A stretch of 64,000 nt of DNA, from contig JANRLQ010000073.1 in the NCBI GenBank assembly GCA_033762375.1, positions 1-64,000 on the forward strand, read 5' to 3'. Source of the stretch: RDXT01 sp033762375. Its GTDB lineage: Bacteria; Bacteroidota; Bacteroidia; J057. Under the pieces are notes generated by a model. The model had not been told where the DNA came from. It saw only the letters and a list, made by a program, of their open reading frames with translations, and made no database searches. Below are positions 44,387-52,927 of this stretch, piece by piece; positions within the stretch are counted from its first letter, which is position 1; each line of letters opens with the position of its first letter. The position numbers and the translations under genes are program-made.

Positions 44387-47300
44387 TTACAGATTAAGGG
44401 TATAACGGATACGTTCGGGCTGGGCTTCAGGAGCCGCAGCGGGAGATTTGGGGGCGCGTCTGATCACTTTGATATACTCTGCCGAGTCAGAGATGTCCAC
44501 CCGGTCCTGGAAGCGGATGGGCTGCCGGGCCGGCTGAGGCCGGAGCTCTTTTTCCTTTTCCGTGGGCTTAAAGAATGAAATTTCGTGGTCACTGTCTGCA
44601 ATAATCACGGACCAGGGCCGGGCCACAAAAACAGCGACGCCCTGCATCTGGTCCCGCTGAGCGGTGTCCTGGAGGACATACATTTCCTTGGACTCGTCCT
44701 TGGCGATGTGCAGGAGGGAAAAACCCGTCACAAACCGGATATACGGCAGTCCCTTGACAAAATGCAGCAGGGCATCTTCGCTGACGGTACCCCCTACCGG
44801 GAGGGCCCGGTCCGCATCCTGCAACCAAGGGCTCAGAAACGCCTGAATATCCTGCCGAAGCCGGTCAAGCGTCTGGCCTTCGGTATATCCATCGGCACAC
44901 TTGACGCGGGCATAGACCCGGATATATTCATAGTCCGGGCTCCGGACGCTCACCTTGACAAATGGAGATGCATGCGCCTGAAGGTACCGGGCAATCTCCT
45001 GCAAGGTTTGGCGGTTGACTTTGGGCGTGAGGCTGTCATAGGCCTCATTGATTCCCGGCACCACAACCACGATGATCTCATTCTCAGGGATCACATCAGG
45101 GTGGGTCTGGTGCGAGAGGCAGCGGGCCTGAAATACGGTATGAAAACGCTCCAGGACGAGCCGCTCAAAATCCCAGTGGGTGAGTGCCCGGCGCTTGTGC
45201 CGGAGGCGCTCATTGACCCGCGCCAGGTATTGGTACAGGCCTTCCTCCGGGTTTCCATTAAAGGAAGGGAAAGGTTGTGTCACCGCTGCGATCTCAGGCA
45301 GGTTCTCTGCCGGAGCCGTAATCTGCATCGGCGGGAGCGGACGTGCCAGGTGCCGTGTATCCGGATGATCTTCCCATATCAGATGGGCTACCTGAGCCTC
45401 TACGGCAATCGCCTCTGAAAGCATCTCGGTATCTCCCGTCACAGCCAGCCGCAGCCAGTGAAGCCCGGCAGGCAATATCTCATTGCGGGCCGTAATGGTC
45501 CGGGGAATATAAATCTGCACAATCCCGCTCCGCGTAAAACCAGCCGTGGTGTCCTGAAGGATGTTTTTTTCGTCCAATACCTCCCACCGGTTGTTTTGCA
45601 GATAACTCCAGCTCAACTGTGGTTTGCCCAGTTTGCTGAAGGCCTTATGTTGTCCCACCGTCAGTTGAAACCCGAGGTTCAGGGTTTGGGGCGGGGTCAG
45701 GTCTCGAAGACCAATGTAGAGATAGGCATCCTCATCGTACTGGGGCAGGAGGTACTCGCTGTCCGGATGATCACGCAGGCGCCCGCGTACGTAGGTGCTG
45801 GTGATCCCAAATGGGTGTATATGGAACAGTTGTTCCCGGGACTCAGCTGATCCCCCCCGGCTGACCTCGATCGTCGTGCCAGCCTCGTAGCTGAAGTAGA
45901 TCGCGCGTACCTGCGGGATCAGGGGCTGGCTGGGCAGCGGACGCTGCTCGTGTTCCAGGGCACGGGCATTCTGGGTGACTATCTCCGAAAACAACGTAGG
46001 ATATATCTGATGCCCAAATGCCTCCTCGGGACCTGTAAGCTCCAGCTTGAAGTACCCCAGCCGGGCATTGTTATCATACGGCGGGATTTCCTCCAGGTCA
46101 GGGTCGTGTGCTATGTGCAGATCGTAGAGACCTATCTCCCGTATATGGCTGCTTTTCAGGCTGGTCTCCTGCGCATCAAAAAGCGGATACTGGCTGCTCC
46201 CCTCATGCTCCGGCAAAAAACGATGCTGGGAAAGCGCTGATATCTTGACCCGAAAGGCATCGGCATTGATGGCTGTGCCATACTGAGCATAATATTCATT
46301 AAACAACTCTCGGGTAACCGGGAGATTCTGCCAGTCAATATGCAGCGAAAGCGACTTGACGGGTTTTTTGAAAAGTTCCAGGTTGCCGATCAGCAATGTA
46401 TCCCCTACCGCAGGTTGGGGGCCCAGGAACTGAAAGGGCTGAGACGAATCAAGTCGGCCCAGGGTGTTGATCAGGTTCAGGCTGCGGACCTTATCCACCT
46501 CCACCTGGATCTCTACCCGCTCCAGCTTCAGGTCACGGAGGAAGGAGTAGAGAAAAGGTTCTGTCTCGTGGTTGAGCAGAAACTTCAGCACCGGCTGATT
46601 GGTCACATACCGCTCATTTTCAAACAGTTGGGGTATAAAACCCACAACCGCAGGGTCACCGGGCAGGAGGTTCATCTCCACCGTAAAACCTGAAAAATCC
46701 CAGGGCTCAGGAGGCTTAACATCCACCCGCCCGGCAGGTACCTGAAACCAACCCTTGCGGGTACTCAGGAACAACGAGATATTGTCGTATTCGCCGGAGG
46801 GAAATACCCGTGTGAATGCCTCCCGCTCAGGGATTTTATCGTGGCGGCTGATATTCCGCAGCAGTTTCTGGTATATCTCCTGGGAGGCCTCCGAAAAAAC
46901 GAACTGCACCCGGACCGTACGTTGTCCTTCTGGCAGATACAGCACCGGAGAGGCTATCGCCCACCCTACAGGTGCATCGGTCATGTTGCGGGCCTCGGGG
47001 CGGCGTATATGTTGCTCTTCACCGACGAGCGGCCAGGCCGCTTGTGTTTTGTCAAAGACAGCCCCATGTCCATCGGCAGAGTTGGCGATGGGAGCAGCAT
47101 AGATACCCGTCACCAACTGGAAGGAGCCAAAAGCGATCTTGGTATAATGACTCAAAAAGACCGTCTTGAGTGAGGCTACCGCTGCCTGGCTCAGGGGCGT
47201 ATCCTGGGTCAGTTTATAAAACAACTCCTGCCCGGTCTGGGCAGTACCTGCCGTAAAGCGGGTGCCGGCAGGCAGGATATGGGACGGTATATGCTGGGCA

Positions 47301-48226
47301 AGTTCAAGCCTTGCGTGTACCTCATCGGGTACATGCGCACGCCGAAACTGGTGCAGGATGTGCTCATAATAAAAAGCCAGGTGCCGGGCCGTGATCTCAT
47401 TGAGGTCATGCTGGACATGACCGTAGAGTTTCAGGGCCGTGATAAACAGGGCCGTGTGCGGCGGATGATTGGCTTTTTCCTGGAGGGAAAGGTCAAAATA
47501 CTGCTGAAAATGAAAGCGGATATGGGTGACGGTGTGAAGGAAGTTCTGGAAAAGCTGCCGCAGCTTCAGGGCACTGCTTTCCAGCTTGTCAGCAAGATCG
47601 GCCCCGACAAAGATATTCTCGGGGGCAGCCGTATCCAGCGCCCAGAGTGTATCAAATCCATCAAAAGGCAGGTCCATCGGATACCCCAGGGCATCCGGTG
47701 CGGAGGCACCCAGGTCATAGGCCCGGAGTTTGCGAAGATGCGCGCCCAGGCGATCCTGTACGATAAACCTAAGCTCCTCGGTCACCTCCTCTTCAATTGA
47801 CTTGGGCTGATATACCCCCAGATATCGCAGGTACTCAAGCCAATCATCCACCTCCCGGGCCATCTGGAGGATCTGCTCACACATCTCCCGCACACAGGCG
47901 TAGCGATCCGTATGCTCCTGGCTCTGCCAAAACCGGGCTACCGTCTCCTGGTGAGCCTGCTCCCAGGCATCCGTATGGGTATGGATGATATACGCCAGCA
48001 AAAACGATACATCCGAAAAGAAAAAACCAGCCCAGTTGCCTTCGCCGTTGTTTTGTGCATCGTAATAGCGCACATGGCGGGCTGAGGCCACTGTCAGGGC
48101 CATCAACTCGCTCAGGGTACGCCGGTCCAGGGGTACCTGAGAAGGCATGAGGCGCTCCGGCAACCTGCCGGACTGGGTAGCGCCGTACCCCCATGCTCCT
48201 GTATCAATCGTAGCGCCTTCAGGCAT
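44387..48226 (-). CDS. Large baseplate J-like wedge protein (Afp11-like)
   Basis: 1279 aa. The C-terminal third holds the baseplate J/gp47 core: GLYQYLARVNERLRHKRRAL, HWDFERLVLERFHTVFQARC, IIVVVVPG and DRALPVGGTVSEDALLHFV. The long N-terminal two-thirds is family-specific beta-rich sequence. It forms the inner wedge ring around the spike. It follows the gp25 gene by 18 bases. A second ATG at codon 27 (MPSQVPLDRRTL) is an alternative start, since the first 26 residues look less ordered. Confidence 0.9.
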   Translation of the reverse strand: MPEGATIDTGAWGYGATQSGRLPERLMPSQVPLDRRTLSELMALTVASARHVRYYDAQNNGEGNWAGFFFSDVSFLLAYIIHTHTDAWEQAHQETVARFWQSQEHTDRYACVREMCEQILQMAREVDDWLEYLRYLGVYQPKSIEEEVTEELRFIVQDRLGAHLRKLRAYDLGASAPDALGYPMDLPFDGFDTLWALDTAAPENIFVGADLADKLESSALKLRQLFQNFLHTVTHIRFHFQQYFDLSLQEKANHPPHTALFITALKLYGHVQHDLNEITARHLAFYYEHILHQFRRAHVPDEVHARLELAQHIPSHILPAGTRFTAGTAQTGQELFYKLTQDTPLSQAAVASLKTVFLSHYTKIAFGSFQLVTGIYAAPIANSADGHGAVFDKTQAAWPLVGEEQHIRRPEARNMTDAPVGWAIASPVLYLPEGQRTVRVQFVFSEASQEIYQKLLRNISRHDKIPEREAFTRVFPSGEYDNISLFLSTRKGWFQVPAGRVDVKPPEPWDFSGFTVEMNLLPGDPAVVGFIPQLFENERYVTNQPVLKFLLNHETEPFLYSFLRDLKLERVEIQVEVDKVRSLNLINTLGRLDSSQPFQFLGPQPAVGDTLLIGNLELFKKPVKSLSLHIDWQNLPVTRELFNEYYAQYGTAINADAFRVKISALSQHRFLPEHEGSSQYPLFDAQETSLKSSHIREIGLYDLHIAHDPDLEEIPPYDNNARLGYFKLELTGPEEAFGHQIYPTLFSEIVTQNARALEHEQRPLPSQPLIPQVRAIYFSYEAGTTIEVSRGGSAESREQLFHIHPFGITSTYVRGRLRDHPDSEYLLPQYDEDAYLYIGLRDLTPPQTLNLGFQLTVGQHKAFSKLGKPQLSWSYLQNNRWEVLDEKNILQDTTAGFTRSGIVQIYIPRTITARNEILPAGLHWLRLAVTGDTEMLSEAIAVEAQVAHLIWEDHPDTRHLARPLPPMQITAPAENLPEIAAVTQPFPSFNGNPEEGLYQYLARVNERLRHKRRALTHWDFERLVLERFHTVFQARCLSHQTHPDVIPENEIIVVVVPGINEAYDSLTPKVNRQTLQEIARYLQAHASPFVKVSVRSPDYEYIRVYARVKCADGYTEGQTLDRLRQDIQAFLSPWLQDADRALPVGGTVSEDALLHFVKGLPYIRFVTGFSLLHIAKDESKEMYVLQDTAQRDQMQGVAVFVARPWSVIIADSDHEISFFKPTEKEKELRPQPARQPIRFQDRVDISDSAEYIKVIRRAPKSPAAAPEAQPERIRYTLNL

Positions 48227-48244
48227 AAAAAGTCCGCTTTAGGG

Positions 48245-48664
48245 TTATTGTCCTGCGACGTTGGTACCTTCGAGTTTGTAGAACGGATACACAATATTGG
48301 TCCGCACATTGGTCTTGCGGATGGTATAACTCAGGGTAATGTAGATGACCCCGTCGAGCTGGTCCCGCAGGTCGAATGAAACCCCTTCCAGGGTGATCCG
48401 GGGCTCAAAATACAACACTGCCATATCTATCGCGTCCCGTGCCTCCGCCTGGGTAGCGGTATCCAGGGGCTTAAACATCACCCGCATCAGGTCACAGCCA
48501 TACTGAGGCATGGTAGGGCGCTCACCCGGAGATGTCGAGAGCAGAATAAACAAACTCTGCACAATGTCCTCCTCATCGGAGACCATGGCCACCTGGCGGC
48601 TGGTCTGGTCAAAAAAAGGCGGGAAACTCCAACCTATGCCCAAAAAATTACGCTGCTGCTCCAT
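48245..48664 (-). CDS. GPW/gp25 family baseplate protein (Afp9-like)
   Basis: 139 aa. The gp25/lysozyme-like wedge signature is clear: GIGWSFPPFFD, VSDEEDIVQSLFILLSTSPGERP, MPQYGCDLMRVMFKPLD. It forms the sheath-initiating inner baseplate with the J-like wedge. The size is as expected for T4 gp25 and Afp9. Confidence 0.95.
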   Translation of the reverse strand: MEQQRNFLGIGWSFPPFFDQTSRQVAMVSDEEDIVQSLFILLSTSPGERPTMPQYGCDLMRVMFKPLDTATQAEARDAIDMAVLYFEPRITLEGVSFDLRDQLDGVIYITLSYTIRKTNVRTNIVYPFYKLEGTNVAGQ

Positions 48665-48692
48665 TTATTGCTGTGCGATTGGGTGTTTTGTC

Positions 48693-50483
48693 TCAGTTGA
48701 TCATCACAATAGCTCCTTTGACAGTCGTCTGGCCGGCACTTTTCAGCTCTGAAGTAGCGGTTCCCTCTGCTGTCATACCTATCTGCCCCTTGAGCGAAAC
48801 ATTGAGCCCCTCCCCCTTCAGGTCACCGCCCTGGGACTTGAGTGAAATTTCGCCCGTGGCCTTCACCTCAATTTTCCCGGTCGCATCCAGCACGATGTCT
48901 TTGGCACTCTTGAGGGTAATCCCCGCCTGCGCCATCGTGATGGTATTGCCATGCTGATCCTTGAGTTCAATCTGTTTGGCATCATCCGAGATCGTGACTG
49001 AGTTGCCGCCCGGCGTTTCGATCAGGACAATCTTTTTTTCGTCGTCAAAACTCAGTTTCATTTTGCTCCGGCTCACCAGTCCTTTGTAGGTGTTTTTATC
49101 ATCCGGCGTAAAGGGTGCTTTGTTTTTGGACGAATATAAGGAACCCAGCACTACCGGATAAGACGGATCATCTCCCAGGAATCCCAGGAGCACCTCATCG
49201 CCTACCTCCGGAATAAAATAAGTACCTACCTGGTTGCTGGCATACACATGCGACAAGCGGGCCCAGACGCCCTCCTGTCCCAGCAGCGGGATATTGACCT
49301 GTATCCGGAAGGCTCCGTCCGGGTCTTCATGTATTTTTTTTACCTGTGCTGTGTACAGGCCAGAAATACCCGGCAACTGCCCTGCCGCAGGCGGTGCCTG
49401 CACATGGGGCCGGGACTCCACAAATGGCGCTGCACTCAGCCCGACACGGGCCTCTGTACGCCACGCACCGTCTGCGATCGTATGGGTGACCCCCGTGACA
49501 TAAGCATCCCCGTTCAGGCGGGTGCTGATACCAGCTATGCTGATGATTGTGTTGGGTTTGGCCAGGGCGCTTCCCTGAAACACCACCCGCCCCTGAATCC
49601 GGGAAAGCCGGGCCCGCATCAGCTGGGCATCTGCCCAAGCCTTCAACACCCCTTTGTCAAGGGGAGTCGGCACGATCAAGTCCACCTGAGCCGGTGCCAG
49701 GACATTGGCCAGGTTGCTGCCCGTAATATTACCCTGGTTATTGACCGTGGGTTCTGTACCCGCAGACTCGGCCACGGCCTGGGTTTTGGTATCCCAGGCT
49801 TTTCCCTTCACGCCCCTGAGCTGGGACATGGCTGTAAGCTCAAGGTCAAAACTGCGAATATCAGTGCCATAGGTCACTACCAAGGCAGCATTGCCGCTGA
49901 CAACTGGTTTGACGACAGCTACACTTCCGTCTATTACATTGACCTGAAGGCCATTGAGCTCGGCACGGGTGAGCATAAAATCCCAGTCCGTCGAGTTATA
50001 CTGGATCAGCTCAGCATGCTGGGTCGTCGTAGCCGTGACGTCTGTCGTGAGGCTATACCCGGAGATCAGCTGAGAGATAATATCGCTGTCTTTTTTGTTG
50101 AGAAACAGGGCATTTTTTCGCCCGACAGTCATCTTGAGCGCCTTGTCATAACAGGTGACCTCCAGCTCCGAGGTGCCGGACTCCTTCATGCGGACGCGAT
50201 GCCCTACGACCAGCCCCTTAAACAGGCACTGGTGATTACTCGCGTGATAGCCTACATTAAGGGTAATCTCCGCTCCGGGGGCGAAATGATCTGTCTCGCT
50301 GAGTTCAAATTTTTCTTCAGCCGGATTGCCGTCCACAAACACAATACGTGCCTCCGGGATGCGGTTGAGGTCCCGCACCACCTCAGCAGAAACCAGCATG
50401 TACCGTCCGGGCAACTCCGTTCCATTGAGTTGCAGGTCGTAGGTGACGAGGTCGGTTTCGCTGTGTATGGGACTTTGTGGCAT
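48693..50483 (-). CDS. VgrG/gp5-gp27-like spike protein (Afp8-like)
   Basis: 596 aa. The gp27-like hub occupies about 1-350 (LFKGLVVGHRVRMKESGTSE, IISQLISGYSL), and the gp5 OB-fold follows (VNIPLLGQEGVWARLSHVYA, YFIPEVGDEVLLGFLGDDPS). The C-terminal needle is a repetitive beta-helix (GNTITMAQAGITLKSAKDIV and similar hydrophobic-alternating strands). The protein ends there with no toxin extension, so any effector must be a separate cargo. No PAAR tip gene is seen next to it. Confidence 0.94.
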   Translation of the reverse strand: MPQSPIHSETDLVTYDLQLNGTELPGRYMLVSAEVVRDLNRIPEARIVFVDGNPAEEKFELSETDHFAPGAEITLNVGYHASNHQCLFKGLVVGHRVRMKESGTSELEVTCYDKALKMTVGRKNALFLNKKDSDIISQLISGYSLTTDVTATTTQHAELIQYNSTDWDFMLTRAELNGLQVNVIDGSVAVVKPVVSGNAALVVTYGTDIRSFDLELTAMSQLRGVKGKAWDTKTQAVAESAGTEPTVNNQGNITGSNLANVLAPAQVDLIVPTPLDKGVLKAWADAQLMRARLSRIQGRVVFQGSALAKPNTIISIAGISTRLNGDAYVTGVTHTIADGAWRTEARVGLSAAPFVESRPHVQAPPAAGQLPGISGLYTAQVKKIHEDPDGAFRIQVNIPLLGQEGVWARLSHVYASNQVGTYFIPEVGDEVLLGFLGDDPSYPVVLGSLYSSKNKAPFTPDDKNTYKGLVSRSKMKLSFDDEKKIVLIETPGGNSVTISDDAKQIELKDQHGNTITMAQAGITLKSAKDIVLDATGKIEVKATGEISLKSQGGDLKGEGLNVSLKGQIGMTAEGTATSELKSAGQTTVKGAIVMIN

Positions 50484-50492
50484 AGGAGACGG

Positions 50493-51143
50493 TTATTTGG
50501 ACAATGGCAAAAACAAGAGTTGATCCCCCGGAGTAAGTTTGCGAAAATTCGTGAGACCGTTTATCTCTGCGACCTGGATATAGTAGCCCATATCGCGGTA
50601 TATTTCCCGGCAAAGCAGGGGTAAGTGATCACCCGCCCGGACGGTCTTTACGTGAGAGAGGTCAGGCGAGCTGCGGTTGGCACGGCGCTCACGGGTCTCC
50701 GCATCCACAAACCCGATGATGGTCAGGTCGGCCTTGGCACGGATGGCCGTACCGTCACTCTTAAACAGGGAGTATGACAGGGTATAGCTGCTAAGCTGGC
50801 CCTTAAAGATCAGGTTGCCCCAGGATACTTTGAGGTAATTAGGGCGGTGGATATCACCATTAAAATTAAAGATCACGGCATCCAGGTCACCGACCATCTG
50901 CTCGACGGTACGGTTGGCAGCATCTTCAATAATACCTGTCCCATCAAATGTAATGGAAAAAGACAGGCTGTTGTCTCCATATCCTTTGAACTCATAAGAA
51001 GGTGCCGCCGTGGAGGTGGCGTCCGAATTGTTGATCTGGAGGGTGCGCGAGTGCCGGAGGGTGTCAGGGTTGATCTGCACCGTATACTCGCCCGCCGATC
51101 CGGTAAACTGTGGGGCCGTAAACGCTTCTATCTTGAGTTTCAT
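50493..51143 (-). CDS. LysM-containing spike/tube adaptor (Afp7-like)
   Basis: 216 aa. The beta-rich N-terminal part (GEYTVQINPDTLRHSRTLQI, YLKVSWGNLIFKGQLSSY) is the gp53-like CIS adaptor. It ends in a LysM module (VKTVRAGDHLPLLCREIYRD ... FRKLTPGDQLLFLPL). In Afp/PVC particles this protein sits between the spike hub and the baseplate. Here LysM is used structurally and need not bind peptidoglycan. Gaps to its neighbours are 9 and 19 bases. Confidence 0.9.
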   Translation of the reverse strand: MKLKIEAFTAPQFTGSAGEYTVQINPDTLRHSRTLQINNSDATSTAAPSYEFKGYGDNSLSFSITFDGTGIIEDAANRTVEQMVGDLDAVIFNFNGDIHRPNYLKVSWGNLIFKGQLSSYTLSYSLFKSDGTAIRAKADLTIIGFVDAETRERRANRSSPDLSHVKTVRAGDHLPLLCREIYRDMGYYIQVAEINGLTNFRKLTPGDQLLFLPLSK

Positions 51144-51162
51144 TTCGTTCAGAATGAGCTGA

Positions 51163-51339
51163 TTAGCGCCGTTGTTGTTTGTTCAGCGTTCGCTGAAACC
51201 GGTCCATGCACTCAGAGATAATCTCAGCCTTGAGACGGGCCAGGTCCTCTGGTGTGAGGGTGGCTCCGCGTCCGGTGGCTGGGGCTACGGGCCGCTCCAC
51301 GACAGCCCTGATGACGAGTTCTCTGATTTCCAGCGGCAT
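51163..51339 (-). CDS. DUF5908 small CIS protein
   Basis: 58 aa. PLEIRELVIRAVVER followed by LARLKAEIISECMDRFQR is the DUF5908 pattern: a short beta-strand with ELVIRA, a variable linker, and a helix containing conserved Cys. These tiny proteins are found between tube and adaptor genes of Bacteroidota CIS clusters, exactly as here. It is separated by 6 bases from the third tube gene and 19 from the LysM gene. Its role is unknown; a hub/tube joint or chaperone is possible. Confidence 0.8.
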   Translation of the reverse strand: MPLEIRELVIRAVVERPVAPATGRGATLTPEDLARLKAEIISECMDRFQRTLNKQQRR

Positions 51340-51345
51340 ATCGGG

Positions 51346-51855
51346 TTAGTCTCTTCGGGTAGGCGGCGGAGGTGTCGGGGACGATCCGCCGGATCCCAGG
51401 TTGATAAAACTAAAAGTCAGTTCCAGGGTCTCGGTCACGATGGCATTTTGCTGGGCATTAAACCCGGATACCTGCCACTTGGTCGGATACGCCCGTACGA
51501 TGCTCCAGGACATGAGGGTGCTTCCGGTGACATCGTTGAGGTTTACGGTGACATTTTTGGGAGTGATAGGGGTCTCCAGGTTGGACTGAAGGGTTTCCTG
51601 GCACCATGCCGCCACACCAGAGTCTGCCACGACAAGCCCCCGCTTGAGCTGGAGTTTCTGAAAGGCCGTCCGTTTGGGCACGACATGTACATGGTCATTC
51701 AGCCCGCCCTCGACGATCTGCTCGGTCTCCAGGGTGATATCCAGCCCCGACACTTCCTGAAACATGGTGTCGAGTTCGGCGCTCAAGCCTTCTATTTCTA
51801 CCGAAAAATAAAATCCGGCAGGGGGAAAATAATCTATGCCTGTATCCTGGGCCAT
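51346..51855 (-). CDS. Tube protein 3 (Afp5-like tube initiator)
   Basis: 169 aa of the gp19/Hcp-like tube fold: AGFYFSVEIEG, FQEVSGLDITLETEQIVEGG, VPKRTAFQKLQLKRGLVVAD, WSIVRAYPTKWQVSGFNAQQ. It is the most divergent of the three tube paralogues and the closest to the spike genes, the position of the tube initiator (Afp5/Pvc5). The C-terminal tail is Gly/Ser/Pro-rich. Confidence 0.92.
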   Translation of the reverse strand: MAQDTGIDYFPPAGFYFSVEIEGLSAELDTMFQEVSGLDITLETEQIVEGGLNDHVHVVPKRTAFQKLQLKRGLVVADSGVAAWCQETLQSNLETPITPKNVTVNLNDVTGSTLMSWSIVRAYPTKWQVSGFNAQQNAIVTETLELTFSFINLGSGGSSPTPPPPTRRD

Positions 51856-51870
51856 GTCACTGCAGAGGGG

Positions 51871-52329
51871 TTATGAAAATCGCACCTGTATCCCGTCATG
51901 AACAAACTCCAGGGTCTCAATGGCAATTTCGTTGGCGGTGGACCGGAAAGCAGAGGTAGAAAGTTTGACCGGAATAGCACGGGGTACATTCCAGCTCACG
52001 ACCGCCGTCCCCGTCTCGTCAAGCAACTCAATCAGCACGGGCGTAGGGCTGTAGTCGGCACGGGGGTAATTGGTCTTGCCCTCAAACACCTCATTAAACA
52101 ACGTCAGCAATCGGCTATCACCACTAAAAATGCCTTTTTTGAACACCAGCCGGTCCGTACGCACCATCCCGGCCCGCTTCATGGTCACGGGTTGCAGACT
52201 TTTGCCGTGCCGATACTCCAGGGTCTCGACCGACTGGTCCAGGCCGCTGACCTCCTGAAATCCGATAGGGGCATCTGAGCCAAACGTCACCTTAAAGTAA
52301 AACGCGGCAATAGGCCAGGCATCTGCCAT
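51871..52329 (-). CDS. Tube protein 2
   Basis: 152 aa, gp19/Hcp-like. FYFKVTFGS, FQEVSGLDQSVETLEYRHGK, MKRAGMVRTDRLVFKKGIFS and VLIELLDETGTAVVSWNV are clearly paralogous to the first tube gene. Lys codons are mixed (AAA and AAG), unlike tube 1. It is separated from tube 1 by an 80-base gap carrying a strong hairpin, and probably fills a minor tube position near the baseplate. Confidence 0.92.
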   Translation of the reverse strand: MADAWPIAAFYFKVTFGSDAPIGFQEVSGLDQSVETLEYRHGKSLQPVTMKRAGMVRTDRLVFKKGIFSGDSRLLTLFNEVFEGKTNYPRADYSPTPVLIELLDETGTAVVSWNVPRAIPVKLSTSAFRSTANEIAIETLEFVHDGIQVRFS

Positions 52330-52350
52330 GATATTCCAGATTAAATTCAG

Positions 52351-52395
52351 GCAGGCACCGGCTTTTTCATCATCTGAAAAAGTCCGGGTGCCTGC
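52351..52395 (-). promoter_or_regulatory. Strong intercistronic hairpin between tube genes
   Basis: GCAGGCACC (52351-52359) pairs with GGTGCCTGC (52387-52395), and inside it CTTTTTCA pairs with TGAAAAAG, giving a long stem with a small bulge. No U-run follows in the reading direction, so it is more likely an mRNA-stabilising or partial-termination element. It would favour the upstream sheath and major tube over later genes. Confidence 0.65.
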
Positions 52396-52409
52396 GCTGA
52401 GAGGTTATC

Positions 52410-52877
52410 TTAGGCGAGTGCGAGCTCTACGCGCTCATAAGCAAACTCAAGCTGCTCGATGGCCACCTGGTTGCCGGTAGAGTTGAAGGTGGTACCGCCG
52501 ATCTTGACCGGGATAGCCTTGATCACGTTCCAGGTCATCACAGGCTCGCCAGTCTCGTCCAGCAGCTCGATGAGGATTTCCATCCGGCCATCGGCATCGC
52601 TGATGAACTCCTTGTCGTACACCTTGTTGAAGATGTCCAGCAGGCGGCTGTCTCCGTCAAAGATGCCCTTCTTCAGTACCAAGCGGGAGGTCTTGACGAT
52701 CCCCTGGCGCTTGATGGTGAAGAAGTCAGGGCTGTCTCCGTGACGGTAGTCAATCACATCGGCCTCCTGATCCAGACCGGAAACCTCCTGAAAACTGATC
52801 GTCTCACCATCAATGGTGACGCTGAAGTGAAATTGCGCTATGGGCCACAGGTCCTGCAGCTGCGTATCTTGTGCCAT
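52410..52877 (-). CDS. Major tube protein 1 (Afp1-like)
   Basis: 155 aa gp19/Hcp-like fold: FHFSVTIDGETISFQEVSGL, IDYRHGDSPDFFTIKRQGIV, LVLKKGIFDGDSRLLDIFNK and ILIELLDETGEPVMTWNVIK. All eight Lys codons checked are AAG, while neighbouring genes mix AAA and AAG, a sign of selection for high expression. It follows the sheath gene by 50 bases. It forms the stacked hexameric rings of the inner tube. Confidence 0.95.
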   Translation of the reverse strand: MAQDTQLQDLWPIAQFHFSVTIDGETISFQEVSGLDQEADVIDYRHGDSPDFFTIKRQGIVKTSRLVLKKGIFDGDSRLLDIFNKVYDKEFISDADGRMEILIELLDETGEPVMTWNVIKAIPVKIGGTTFNSTGNQVAIEQLEFAYERVELALA

Positions 52878-52927
52878 GATTACCGGGAGTTATTTATGGG
52901 TAAATAGGGTTAGTAAGAAAAATCAGA

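Noticed and set aside
49248..50624. 458-codon plus-strand frame opposite VgrG
   Set aside because: Antisense shadow of a well-supported spike gene inside a tight minus-strand run.
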